From: Candidatus Pacebacteria bacterium GW2011_GWA1_46_10
GTDB taxonomy: Bacteria; Patescibacteriota; Microgenomatia; UBA1400; PJMF01
Length of the DNA stretch: 38,330 nt
NCBI GenBank assembly: GCA_001002135.1
Contig: LCLP01000004.1
Location: 1 to 38,330 of the forward strand
Direction of reading: 5' to 3'
Shown: positions 18,993 through 28,419 of the stretch, piece after piece
Layout: the number at the start of each line of letters is the position of its first letter
Numbering within the stretch: the first letter of the stretch is position 1
Position numbers and translations under genes: made by a program
The notes under the pieces: generated by a model
Told to the model about the DNA's origin: nothing
The model's input: the letters and a program-made list of their open reading frames with translations, nothing else
The model's database searches: none

Positions 18993-20021
18993 ATGGCAAA
19001 CATCGTCGCTGTCGGCGGCGGGACTGGTACACCAGTCGTTCTCAGAGGTTTTAAGCAAAACCCCGCCCACCATCTTACTGCCATCGTGGCGGTCACTGAT
19101 TCCGGCGGCTCCACCGGCCGATTGCGCCAAGAATTTGGCTTTCTACCAGTCGGCGATCTGCGACAGTGTCTGGCGGCACTGGCCGAAGAAAATATCTCAG
19201 ACGAAATGTTTAATCTGCTTTTCTACCGTTTCAGTGGAAATGGAGGGTTGAAGGGTCATAATCTTGGAAACCTGATCTTGACTGCTTTTGAAGACATAAA
19301 ACAATCACCAGGTAAAGCAGTGGAGACAGTCGCCAAACTCTTCCACGCCCAAGGCAACATCTACCCTGTTACCGAAACCGTAGCTGACCTGGTTGTTGAT
19401 TACGAAGACGGCAGCCAGCAAACCGGTGAGCATCTCTTGGATGATCACACTCGCGGCGGGAAAAAAATCGTTAAACTTACCCTCACCAGACCCAGCCAAA
19501 TCTATAGCAAAGCCAAGCTCGCCCTAGAAGAGGCTGACCTCATCGTGCTCGGCCCCGGCGACCTATATGGCAGCCTCGTCCCTCATGCCCTGGTTAATGG
19601 CTTTAATGAGGCGCTCAAACAATCATCAGCGCCATTCGTTTACATCGTCAACTTAATGACTCACTACTCTCAAACCCACCACATGACTGCCAAGGATCAT
19701 TTAGACACTGTCGCGGCCTACTTCCAGCGAACTCCAGATGTAGTAGTAGTCAATAACGGCCCAATCTCCGATGAGTTACTCAAAGCCTACGCCGCCCAAA
19801 AAGAGTACCCGGTGAAAGATGATTTGCCAGTTAATGGCACCACTAAAATCATTCACGGCGACTTTGTGTCACAAGTCAAAATCCAGCTCAACTCCAACGA
19901 CGAAGTGAAACGCAGCCTCCTGCGGCATGATGAGAATAAGTTGGTGGCGAGCCTGGAGAAAATTATTTCACCTCACCGTACTGCCGCAACACCTGCGTCA
20001 CCCCTTGATCCAGCGTCGTGA
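18993..20021 (+). CDS. yvcK: YvcK/CofD-like family protein
   Basis: VAVGGGTGTPVVLRGFK...VAVTDSGGSTGRLRQEFGFLPVGDLRQCLAAL...NGGLKGHNLGNLIL. TATAAT at 18979-18984. Confidence 0.93.
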   Translation: MANIVAVGGGTGTPVVLRGFKQNPAHHLTAIVAVTDSGGSTGRLRQEFGFLPVGDLRQCLAALAEENISDEMFNLLFYRFSGNGGLKGHNLGNLILTAFEDIKQSPGKAVETVAKLFHAQGNIYPVTETVADLVVDYEDGSQQTGEHLLDDHTRGGKKIVKLTLTRPSQIYSKAKLALEEADLIVLGPGDLYGSLVPHALVNGFNEALKQSSAPFVYIVNLMTHYSQTHHMTAKDHLDTVAAYFQRTPDVVVVNNGPISDELLKAYAAQKEYPVKDDLPVNGTTKIIHGDFVSQVKIQLNSNDEVKRSLLRHDENKLVASLEKIISPHRTAATPASPLDPAS

Positions 20022-21840
20022 GCACCTTCTCCATCTCCTCACCCGTCAAGACTGCCTCCACCGCCACCCGATAGTAATCAATGATGTTGTCATTAATACC
20101 ATTATCGTGCGTGGCTGAACTCAAATACCACCCCTGGGCGTGAGGGGCGTCTTTCAAGACTGCGCCCACATAGGGGTCGCCTTGTAAATCAGCAACCAAG
20201 TCAGTTCTGGAGTATGGTTCGCCAAAAGCCCGCACTTGACTTTGAGCTGAATATAATTTTTTCATCACTTCAGCGCTGGTCAAATATTTCAAGAAACTCC
20301 ACGCCTCCGGTTTGTAGGCACTTTTTTCATTCACCCCCTCTGCCCAATAACTTCCCCATGTCACTACCTCTTCCGACAACTGCGGCAAGGGAGCAGTCGC
20401 AAAATTGAGGCTAGGATTAAGCTCCAGAATCTCGTGAGCGCGCCAAGAAGGGGCAAACATCATCGCTGCATCACCTCTGGCGAAAGCGACCGTAGAGTTC
20501 GGTAACGCGCTGCTCCAAACACTGTCCTCTGCCACAAAGTTGGTATAGAAAGTGAGCGCATCTCTCACCTCAGTAAAGGCTGGTTCGGCTGGGTCGCCAC
20601 CATTTTGCAAAATCAGCAGTGCCAAAATATCGGCAAAGTGATCGACGTTGCTGGTATTGCCGATCGCCAACCCCGCTCGTTGAATACCACTGCTGCGGCG
20701 CTCCGCTTTATCAGCCGGCACCGTCAGTTCATTGGCCAACTGTTTGAGTTCTGCCCAAGTGGCCGGCGGTTCTACCCCCGCCGTTTGCAAAATATCTTTG
20801 TTGTAATAGAGCACCAGGCCGTCATACATAATCGGCAAACCAACCAGTTTGCCATCCACTTGCAGTTGCACCGCAGCAATCGGGTAAAACGTACTTTGAA
20901 ACTCATTGGCATTCATCACACTTGAAGGCAAAACCGCTAAATCAGCTTTGAGCATCGGCACCCATGAGGCGTGGTAACGGAAAATATCCGGACCGTTACC
21001 AGAGGCGATCGCGGTTTGCAGCCGCTCGCGATAGTCTTTATGCGATTGAACACGATAATCAATCTTCACTCCAGGATTAGCCGCTTCATAATCGGCAATC
21101 ACCTCTTCCAATACAGAGGACGGTTCCCACAGTCCCCAATACGTCAGCACTTTTTGTTGAGCTGGGGTAGGAGTAGCACCCCCACCTTGTTGTACCGGCG
21201 TTCCCGAGCGACCAAAAATACGTGTCAATAAGAGAATAATCAAACCAAGACCTAAGATCGCACCCAAAATAATCGTAATCCACTTTTTGGGATTGGCTTG
21301 AATTTGGGCAAAAATCGGTTGCTTTACCCCTGGCTGAGTCGGAGTTTGAGGGATTCTCGGGGGTTTGGGTGGTTGACTACCAGCGGCCGCGGGCGGCGTG
21401 GCACTCGTCAGTGACGATTGAGCCGGTTTGGGGGCCAGAGCCGGATTAACACCCAAGGCTTTGTCGGTCGGTTTATCTTGAGGTGACATATTACCGGCTT
21501 GCGGCAAGGGAGCGGTTGGTTGTTTCACTTCGATCGGTTTGACTGGCGGTTTGGCAGTTGGCGATGGTGAAGAAAGTGCTGATGATTGGCCTGGCCTACT
21601 ACCAGGTAATGGGATGTCTCGACCACCCAGTTGCACCGGCCGTTTGGGCAGCTGCGGCGAAGAGGGGGATGTTTGAGCGGCAGGCGTGACTGGTGTAGTA
21701 GATCCCAAAGAGGGAACCGACGCCGATGCACCGGGTTTGAGTGAAGCCGGCGGAGTTTGAAACACGGTCTTATCTCCACCACTTTTTACAGGCTGTGACG
21801 AGGATTGTGGAGGAGTCGGTTTTGGTAAAGTAGCGTTCAT
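19963..21840 (-). CDS. Membrane-anchored extracellular solute-binding protein (family 1) with long Pro/Ser-rich N-terminal tail
   Basis: About 190 aa of Pro/Ser/Gln-rich sequence, one TM (WITIILGAILGLGLIILLLTRIF), then LTYWGLWEPSSVLEEVIADYEAANPGVKIDYRVQSHKDYRERLQTAIASGNGPDIFRYHASW. Confidence 0.85.
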   Translation of the reverse strand: MNATLPKPTPPQSSSQPVKSGGDKTVFQTPPASLKPGASASVPSLGSTTPVTPAAQTSPSSPQLPKRPVQLGGRDIPLPGSRPGQSSALSSPSPTAKPPVKPIEVKQPTAPLPQAGNMSPQDKPTDKALGVNPALAPKPAQSSLTSATPPAAAGSQPPKPPRIPQTPTQPGVKQPIFAQIQANPKKWITIILGAILGLGLIILLLTRIFGRSGTPVQQGGGATPTPAQQKVLTYWGLWEPSSVLEEVIADYEAANPGVKIDYRVQSHKDYRERLQTAIASGNGPDIFRYHASWVPMLKADLAVLPSSVMNANEFQSTFYPIAAVQLQVDGKLVGLPIMYDGLVLYYNKDILQTAGVEPPATWAELKQLANELTVPADKAERRSSGIQRAGLAIGNTSNVDHFADILALLILQNGGDPAEPAFTEVRDALTFYTNFVAEDSVWSSALPNSTVAFARGDAAMMFAPSWRAHEILELNPSLNFATAPLPQLSEEVVTWGSYWAEGVNEKSAYKPEAWSFLKYLTSAEVMKKLYSAQSQVRAFGEPYSRTDLVADLQGDPYVGAVLKDAPHAQGWYLSSATHDNGINDNIIDYYRVAVEAVLTGEEMEKVLTTLDQGVTQVLRQYGEVK

Positions 21841-21900
21841 ATAAGGCAGTTAAAAGTCGTCTCTTTCCTTCATTTACTCTGGTCAGTTACAATGGTCATT

Positions 21901-23757
21901 ATGGAGGGTTTTTTCACGCCTAGCAAGGGAGTTTTTTTTGGTATTCACTTCGCCGACGTTCACTTTGATGAGTCAACCGAGGTTGACATTGTTAATCTTA
22001 ACTCGCCAACGCCCAAACAAATCGTACGAATCGTCGGCGTTATTCTTTCACTGATCCTCCTGACTACTTTTACTGGTTTTGTGGTCGATGCCAGACGACA
22101 GTTCCTGCCCGGTACCACCTTAGAGCGGGTCGCGATCGGCAGCTTGACGCCGGCAGAGGCCTTGACCAAAGTCCGGCACGTCGACCTGCAACCAATCAAC
22201 CACACGATTGAGCTCACCGCACTTGACCAAACAGTGGCTTCTTCTTCGGCACAACTGGAAGCAAGCTATCACTACGACCAGACACTCACCGCCATTTTAC
22301 AAAGCCAGCAAGCTGACTTTTTTGGGTGGCTACGACAGCTTCTCTCTAATAACCAAGCTGAATTGGCCTACCCGCTGCCGGTCACCTACAACCAAGATAA
22401 GTTGAAACTGCTGATCCAAGCCCTCAAAGCACAGGTCGATGCTCCGCCCCATTTCCCCAGCGCCAAACTCAACACCTCTGGTTTGACTGAAAGTCTGGTC
22501 ATCGACACTGGCGAAGATATTTTCACACTTAATGAGTCAGCAACCCTCCAACAACTGACTGAAAAACTAAGTCAAGTCACCAATCAAACCTTGGCTCAAA
22601 ACAGCGACCAACCAATTAGCGCGGCAGCGGTACTTGATCCAGTCAGCCAACAACTGACTCCCGAACAGATAACTCAAGCGCATGAGCGCGCGGGCCGACT
22701 AGTGGGCGAAAAACTGGTCTTTGAAAAAGATCATTTAAAAAGAACACTCAATGACACTCAACTGGTGTCATTACTCACTTTCCCCGATGGCTACCAAACT
22801 GAAGCGATCAACGAGGTGCTTTACCAGTGGGCGCAAGAAATCAACCGTGTCCCTCAGAACGCCGAGTTTGTCTATGACCCAGAAACACTAGTCGTTTCTG
22901 TCTTTGTCCCAGATCGCAAAGGCTTGGAACTAAACACGGCCATGATGGCGCAGTCAGTGGTTGATGGGCTGAAAGAGCTCGAGGGGACTGATACCCAAAA
23001 CTTGAACGACGCTACGCTAACCAAAGAATTAGCATTGATTGAAACCGAAGCCGAAAAAACTCTGGCGGAAACCAACAACCTGGGGATTAAAGAGCGGATT
23101 GGCTTTGGCGAAAGTTACTACTATCACTCCATCCCCAGCCGCGTGCACAATGTCTCGCTGACCACCAATAGAATTAGCCTCACTCTGGTCGCACCCGGCG
23201 AAGAGTTCTCGTTTAACAAAACGCTGGGCGAGGTCTCGGCTGCCACTGGTTTCCAACCGGCTTATGTCATCATGAGTGGGCGAACAGTGTTGGGTGATGG
23301 CGGTGGCGTCTGCCAAGTCAGTAGCACCCTATTCAGGGCGCTCTTGGATTCTGGACTGAATATTACCCGCCGGCTCCAACACAGCTACCGGGTGAGTTAC
23401 TACGAGCTGGACCGCCAACCGGGCTTTGACGCTACGGTCTACGCGGGCAACGTTGATTTACGCTTCATCAATGACACTGACGACTATGTACTCGTTTACG
23501 GTCAAGCCGATCCTGACGGGCGAACGACGGAGATTAAAGACTATCAATCGTGGGACCCTCGCCCCCCACTGCCGACACAATATATTCCTGACTCAACTTT
23601 AGCGCCGGGGCAACTGAAACAAGTAGATTGGTCTGCGGCCGGCATTAAGGCCAAATTCACCCACATTGTCCGTGATAAAGACGGCAAGATTATGCGCGAG
23701 AACGAATACTACTCTAATTACCGCCCATGGGCGGCTAAGTTCTTGCAAGGGGTATAA
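21901..23757 (+). CDS. VanW family protein with YoaR-like peptidoglycan-binding region
   Basis: LVAPGEEFSFNKTLGEVSAATGFQPAYVIMSGRTVLGDGGGVCQVSSTLFRALLDSGLNITRRLQHSYRVSYY. ATG at 21901 is preferred because a TACAAT -10 overlaps the track start at 21892. Confidence 0.92.
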   Translation: MEGFFTPSKGVFFGIHFADVHFDESTEVDIVNLNSPTPKQIVRIVGVILSLILLTTFTGFVVDARRQFLPGTTLERVAIGSLTPAEALTKVRHVDLQPINHTIELTALDQTVASSSAQLEASYHYDQTLTAILQSQQADFFGWLRQLLSNNQAELAYPLPVTYNQDKLKLLIQALKAQVDAPPHFPSAKLNTSGLTESLVIDTGEDIFTLNESATLQQLTEKLSQVTNQTLAQNSDQPISAAAVLDPVSQQLTPEQITQAHERAGRLVGEKLVFEKDHLKRTLNDTQLVSLLTFPDGYQTEAINEVLYQWAQEINRVPQNAEFVYDPETLVVSVFVPDRKGLELNTAMMAQSVVDGLKELEGTDTQNLNDATLTKELALIETEAEKTLAETNNLGIKERIGFGESYYYHSIPSRVHNVSLTTNRISLTLVAPGEEFSFNKTLGEVSAATGFQPAYVIMSGRTVLGDGGGVCQVSSTLFRALLDSGLNITRRLQHSYRVSYYELDRQPGFDATVYAGNVDLRFINDTDDYVLVYGQADPDGRTTEIKDYQSWDPRPPLPTQYIPDSTLAPGQLKQVDWSAAGIKAKFTHIVRDKDGKIMRENEYYSNYRPWAAKFLQGV

Positions 23758-23811
23758 AAGTCTGATTAAAGTATTGTATTTTTACTACATTTATACTAAA
23801 ATTAGTTCATT

Positions 23812-24066
23812 ATGAATAAAGTTCAACTCACGCTCACTGATGAGGAGGCGTCTATTTTGTCTGAATATGGTGGTCGATTCGGTTATAGCTTGCCAAAAAC
23901 GATCAGATTTCTTATTGGCAAAGCCGTAGAAACCCATTTAGAATCAAAAACTCCTGTCTATCGCTTGAGTGACAGCGGTGAAGCGAAAGGTCTCAAGGCT
24001 TTAGAGGAAGATCGACAGGGTAAAACTATTAAAGTTACTAATTTCAAGAAATTTTTTAGTCAATGA
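23812..24066 (+). CDS. Putative antitoxin of a type II TA pair
   Basis: 84-aa protein (MNKVQLTLTDEEASILSEYGGRFGYSLPKTIRFLIGKAVE...), overlapping the downstream toxin-like ORF by ATGA. Confidence 0.65.
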   Translation: MNKVQLTLTDEEASILSEYGGRFGYSLPKTIRFLIGKAVETHLESKTPVYRLSDSGEAKGLKALEEDRQGKTIKVTNFKKFFSQ

Positions 24067-24332
24067 TCGAGGTCAAATTCACCCGATCTTTTAAGAAAAG
24101 ATCACTCAAACTCAGTAGAAGAAACCAGCAACTCCAAAAAAATCTGGCCAAACAATTAACTTTATTTGAACAAGATCCTTTTCATCCGTCATTAAAAACT
24201 CACTATTTAGAGGGTAAACGAACCCACCAGCTTTCTATTTGGATTCAAAATAACTTAAGGGCACTGTGTGTTAAAAGGGATGATTATTATATTTTCTTTG
24301 ACCTCATCAATCACGATCAATATTATCACTAA
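24063..24332 (+). CDS. RelE/ParE-superfamily (YafQ/HigB-like) toxin
   Basis: MIEVKFTRSFKKRSLKLSRRNQQLQKNLAKQLTLFEQDPFHPSLKTHYLEGKRTHQLSIWIQNNLRALCVKRDDYYIFFDLINHDQYY. Confidence 0.8.
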   Translation: MIEVKFTRSFKKRSLKLSRRNQQLQKNLAKQLTLFEQDPFHPSLKTHYLEGKRTHQLSIWIQNNLRALCVKRDDYYIFFDLINHDQYYH

Positions 24333-24342
24333 ACTCATACAA

Positions 24343-24377
24343 AACCCGAAAAATAGATTACTTCGGGTTGACTTTTC
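24343..24377 (+). terminator. Rho-independent terminator after the TA operon
   Basis: AACCCGAA-N11-TTCGGGTT perfect 8-bp stem followed by GACTTTT. Confidence 0.7.
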
Positions 24378-24403
24378 CTAAAAATCCTCTGTAAACTTAC
24401 CCT

Positions 24404-24796
24404 ATGAAAATCATCTCAATGAAACAATTGCGTCAAAAGTTTGACCCTATTCGTAAGGGTTTGGAGCGCGGAGAGACCTACTTATTAATGTATCGGTCCA
24501 AACCACTGGGTGTGATGCGCCCTTACTCTCCCGCCACTGATGCCCAGCATTTGGGGGCGGGCGATGAGACACCCACATTGGCAGCTGCGCCGAAGCTTCA
24601 GGGCTTGCCTAACCCAAAAACCATTTCGTTTGGTTCCACTTTTTCACCTACTTTGCCAACGGAAAAAACGCCAACCAGTCCAGCCACTGCCCCAACACCA
24701 GCCGCCACTCCCTTCACTCGCCAACCTGATGCCCAACCGACCGAACACCCAACCAAGCCGCTGGACCGCCTCGGCATGCGTAAAGCGTTTATTTGA
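24404..24796 (+). CDS. Phd/YefM-like N-terminal domain with Pro/Thr-rich low-complexity tail
   Basis: MKIISMKQLRQKFDPIRKGLERGETYLLMYRSKPLGVMRPY followed by TPTSPATAPTPAATPFTRQPDAQPTEHP. Confidence 0.6.
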   Translation: MKIISMKQLRQKFDPIRKGLERGETYLLMYRSKPLGVMRPYSPATDAQHLGAGDETPTLAAAPKLQGLPNPKTISFGSTFSPTLPTEKTPTSPATAPTPAATPFTRQPDAQPTEHPTKPLDRLGMRKAFI

Positions 24797-24799
24797 GTC

Positions 24800-26476
24800 T
24801 TATTTCTTCTCCACGTTATACAGTGGACCAACAATCTGAATATTGGCTGGCGCCCGCAAGTTAAACCAGTCTTTAAACTCCGAACCGCTAAACGAGTGAC
24901 CGCCAACCGTCACTTGGTTGGTAATGCCCGCGCCCCAGTCAACACTACTGATGCCGACACTGGAAACATTGGTTAAAGGTGAAATGCCGCGGTTCTGCAG
25001 TTCTTGTCTCACTCGTGCCTCATCCCAAATCTCGCCGCCGTAAGGGTGGGGTTTATCGGTTTGGTACAAATGTTCTTTCGTACCATCATCAGCCCGAGCC
25101 AGTAAAATAACGTTCACGATATCTGCCACTTCTTCGCCTTTCAGCCAAGCCGATTTGTTGTATTGACTCCGATACCCTTGTGCTGAATACATGCAGGGCG
25201 AATCTTTGTCGTAGGCTTTACTTTGTAAATCACCAAAACTGCCAACATCACCGTTTGTGTCACGCAGGCGTTTGGTCCACAGGCGCGCTGAGCCGCCCCA
25301 AACATCAGCATTGGTAAAAGTGTACCCACCCGCCGTGGAAGCATACCAAGCCGTAATTGGCTGACCACTAGACACCATCGTCTTACCAGCTGTTTCTTTG
25401 ACTGCTTGTTCCCACGCGCCGCCTTTATTGCCTCCTTTATATACCTGACAAGCTTGAGTGGTGCAAATTTCTTTCTCGCCGTTGTTGGTATAAGCCAACG
25501 CATAAGAGCGAGCCGCAATTGCCTGAGCTTTCAAAGCCTCAAGGTGAAAAGAGTTTGGCATTTCATAAATACCCAGTAGATATTGTTCCAGGTCCATGGT
25601 GTCGTACCCCTGAACCTTAATCTGAGCGCTCCGATTCTCAAATGAAAAATTGGCAAAATATGCTTGTAAAATCTGCTCGTGACTCTGACCAGTCTTCGCC
25701 CGGCCGTCAGCGCCATACTGGCTCATCCCCACTCGGTGCGGAATACCGGCAGTAAAAAAGGCATACGCATTGCCAAAACCAGGATCAATATTGCGATCGT
25801 CAACGCAATACAACGGCCCAGCACCAAGGCTTGAAGGGAGGTTCAAACTCCCCAGTTTTTGGGCAATTAACTGTTGCTGACGAGCACTTAATGTAGCAAT
25901 CTTGCTCGCCAAACTTTGCTGGTACTCTTTCGCTTCATCAATCTCTCCCTCGAAAAATGCCGCTTGCTCACCAAGCTGCTTTTCTAAGGCAGCTAACTTC
26001 ACTTGGTCATCTTCCAACTTCACAATTTCTTCCGAGAAATTACGAATCATTCGGTTGTCTTGTTCTTGCACTGAGCTGCTATACGCCAGTTTTTTGGTCA
26101 AATCACTGGCCGACGAACTGGTGAGTAATAACATTAAGGGCGAGAAAATGCGGGAGCGCTTATACTGCTGAGCCACCCGACCAGAAAGCAGGGCATATTG
26201 CACCGCTACATCCTGCTCGCGCTGTGCTATTTGCTTTTTAGCGGCGGCAATACTATTGCGCGCACTCTGGATGCGATTCTCTAGACCCTCTAATTCCTTC
26301 TCTAGCGGTTCGGTGGCTGCTTCAGACATCTCTTTGAGACGTTGGAGTTCTTCAATTTGTTTCCCGATATCATCAATTTCATCCGCTCGTACCTGTAAAA
26401 AACCAAGTTGGGTAACACTGAAAATGGTTCCGAGTAGGATTAAAAAAGCAGCTAGAAAAAACATCCCGCGCTTCAT
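24800..26476 (-). CDS. SpoIID/LytB-domain protein with N-terminal coiled coil
   Basis: Signal/TM (FFLAAFLILLGTIFSVTQLGF), long coiled coil, then GIPHRVGMSQYGADGRAKTGQSHEQILQAYF...LEQYLLGIYEMPNSFHLEALKAQAIAARSYAL...YASTAGGYTFTNADVWGG. ATG 26476 follows TATAAT by 6 nt. Confidence 0.9.
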   Translation of the reverse strand: MKRGMFFLAAFLILLGTIFSVTQLGFLQVRADEIDDIGKQIEELQRLKEMSEAATEPLEKELEGLENRIQSARNSIAAAKKQIAQREQDVAVQYALLSGRVAQQYKRSRIFSPLMLLLTSSSASDLTKKLAYSSSVQEQDNRMIRNFSEEIVKLEDDQVKLAALEKQLGEQAAFFEGEIDEAKEYQQSLASKIATLSARQQQLIAQKLGSLNLPSSLGAGPLYCVDDRNIDPGFGNAYAFFTAGIPHRVGMSQYGADGRAKTGQSHEQILQAYFANFSFENRSAQIKVQGYDTMDLEQYLLGIYEMPNSFHLEALKAQAIAARSYALAYTNNGEKEICTTQACQVYKGGNKGGAWEQAVKETAGKTMVSSGQPITAWYASTAGGYTFTNADVWGGSARLWTKRLRDTNGDVGSFGDLQSKAYDKDSPCMYSAQGYRSQYNKSAWLKGEEVADIVNVILLARADDGTKEHLYQTDKPHPYGGEIWDEARVRQELQNRGISPLTNVSSVGISSVDWGAGITNQVTVGGHSFSGSEFKDWFNLRAPANIQIVGPLYNVEKK

Positions 26477-26570
26477 AACCTCATTATAGCGGGGCTCCCA
26501 GAGCTTCCAACCCCGAATACACCCCAATTCTTCTCTTTTTTTCCAGAGCAGGCCTATGTAAAATAACCAC

Positions 26571-27791
26571 ATGCGAAAAATCGCGATTCTGGTGTTAGCT
26601 CTCTTTGTGTTTTTATCTTTACTGCCCACCCAAGTCTTGGCGGCGGACAGCTGTTCTCTGATCGGTGAGCCAAGTGGTTTTGATATTGAACTGGACAACC
26701 GTTCTCCATCACACACCGTCAGTTTTAACCTTGGTAACTACGCCAACGACAGCTACACCTTAATAGCTGGCAAAGCCTCAGGAGCACTCTTCAATACTGC
26801 TCTTGACGCCAGAACACCAAAATTCACCTTGGGTCAAAACGGTACATACTCCAACAATGATGGGACTTTGACCGTCCAAGACACCACTGTCACTTGGAAA
26901 ATTACTGATGAAGCCACGCTCTATAACGCCGGACTATTTGGCGACAAAGTCGTTTACGTTAAACTCTTTGACGATGGCGGCTTGGTCTCTTGGGGGTATA
27001 AATGTACGATTGGCTCTTTCACCGTCACTGAAGAAAGTACTGGTGAAGTGGCAACCTCCTGCGAACTCAAGGTGTGGCAAGAAAGAGGCGGGGAAGAGTG
27101 CGGGGTTGAGACCTGTATGGAGAACGGTGGTATCAAGACCTACTACGAAGCCACCAATATGAAGACCTCAGACGGATCGCTGTGGGGTGGCTGGGTGACT
27201 GCAGTTCTCGGTGGCCCAGGCGGCATTTATCCTGACCAGACTAAGCAAGCCACTAACGGCGCCGTCAGCGGCGAATTCGAGGCCGAGGGAGTGGGAGAGT
27301 ACAATATTGCCGTTGCCATGGGCACCGGCGTCCCATACGTAGAGTACCTCTGTCCCAAAAGAACCTTTGAAGCGGTCGACGACTGCAATGATTCCTGTAC
27401 ACCACCTGGTGACCTTTATAACCCAGGCACATCAGGCCCAATAAGCTTTGAACTGTGTGAGCAAGTGACAGAAGAAACTAAAGACAAATGTACGGATTGT
27501 TTTGGTGATAATGGCATCTGGACCGCCATCGGCTGTATCCCCATCGAACCAACCAGTATCATTCAAACTATCATCACCCTTGGTCTCAGTTTGGGGGGCG
27601 GCATCACTCTGCTGCTTATTCTCGCTGGCGCTTTCAGGCTTTCAGTCTCGGCAGGCGACCCAAAGCAAGCCGAGGAAGCCAAAGAACAAATTACTTCGGC
27701 TGTCATCGGTCTGCTTTTTATCATTTTCTCGATCGTCATGTTACGATTTATTGGCGTCCAAGTGCTGCAACTGCCGGGATTTGGAGGGTAA
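26571..27791 (+). CDS. Secreted ectodomain protein with C-terminal VirB2/TrbC-like two-TM region
   Basis: Signal peptide; Cys-containing ectodomain; IIQTIITLGLSLGGGITLLLILAGAFRLSVSAGDPKQAEEAKEQITSAVIGLLFIIFSIVMLRFIGVQVL. Confidence 0.7.
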   Translation: MRKIAILVLALFVFLSLLPTQVLAADSCSLIGEPSGFDIELDNRSPSHTVSFNLGNYANDSYTLIAGKASGALFNTALDARTPKFTLGQNGTYSNNDGTLTVQDTTVTWKITDEATLYNAGLFGDKVVYVKLFDDGGLVSWGYKCTIGSFTVTEESTGEVATSCELKVWQERGGEECGVETCMENGGIKTYYEATNMKTSDGSLWGGWVTAVLGGPGGIYPDQTKQATNGAVSGEFEAEGVGEYNIAVAMGTGVPYVEYLCPKRTFEAVDDCNDSCTPPGDLYNPGTSGPISFELCEQVTEETKDKCTDCFGDNGIWTAIGCIPIEPTSIIQTIITLGLSLGGGITLLLILAGAFRLSVSAGDPKQAEEAKEQITSAVIGLLFIIFSIVMLRFIGVQVLQLPGFGG

Positions 27792-27813
27792 AACGGGCTT
27801 TGGAGGGTAAACC

Positions 27814-28380
27814 ATGAAAAAATTGACTTTTTTACTGACTATCGGGGTAACCATCGGTCTGTTTACTCTTTCCTCGAGTTCAACCGCAGTTAACCCCGTG
27901 TTTGCCCAAACTGGTGACTGTGATCAAATAGACTGCCCGGACGGTTCATACCGCGCTCCGCTGCCAGGCAGTCCCGGCCGCTGTGAATGCGTGCCGGATG
28001 TGGGTGGGAGTGATGAAACACTGGGCGGCGGGAGTAGCGGCTTTGGTTGTTCACTCGACGCTGACCTCTCAGTGACCGACGCCGTCTTGGACTGCTTTAA
28101 TCCTTTAAAAATTAGCAACTCAGAGCTGGAAGAAGAACTTTCTACCCCAGCCGGGGTGATCAGTCGAGTCTTGAGTTTCGCTTTCCCGCTGGCCGGCATC
28201 ATTCTCTTTCTGATGCTGGTGGTCAGTGGCTTCCAAATCTTGATGGCCGCCGGCAACGACAAAAAAATGCAAGCCGGTATGCAACGAGCCACTTACGCGG
28301 TCATCGGCTTCATGTTGTTGTTTGCCAGTTACTGGATTGCAGTACTCCTTGGTCAAATTCTGAACGTGAAACTTGTTTAG
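27814..28380 (+). CDS. VirB2/TrbC-like two-TM protein (T4SS pilin-like)
   Basis: Signal peptide; VISRVLSFAFPLAGIILFLMLVVSGFQILMAAGNDKKMQAGMQRATYAVIGFMLLFASYWIAVLLGQIL. SD GGAGGG upstream. Confidence 0.75.
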   Translation: MKKLTFLLTIGVTIGLFTLSSSSTAVNPVFAQTGDCDQIDCPDGSYRAPLPGSPGRCECVPDVGGSDETLGGGSSGFGCSLDADLSVTDAVLDCFNPLKISNSELEEELSTPAGVISRVLSFAFPLAGIILFLMLVVSGFQILMAAGNDKKMQAGMQRATYAVIGFMLLFASYWIAVLLGQILNVKLV

Positions 28381-28419
28381 CTAAACTTTGAAATTTTTTT
28401 CAAAAAAGAACCAGTTATA

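Noticed and set aside
26477-26716. N-terminal extension of the SpoIID-domain ORF
   Set aside because: Overlaps the divergent 26571 gene; TATAAT-N6-ATG and a proper signal peptide support the start at 26476.
28388-28405. TTTGAAA-TTTT-TTTCAAA palindrome upstream of 28420
   Set aside because: Short AT-only inverted repeat; could be a weak terminator or chance, insufficient evidence.
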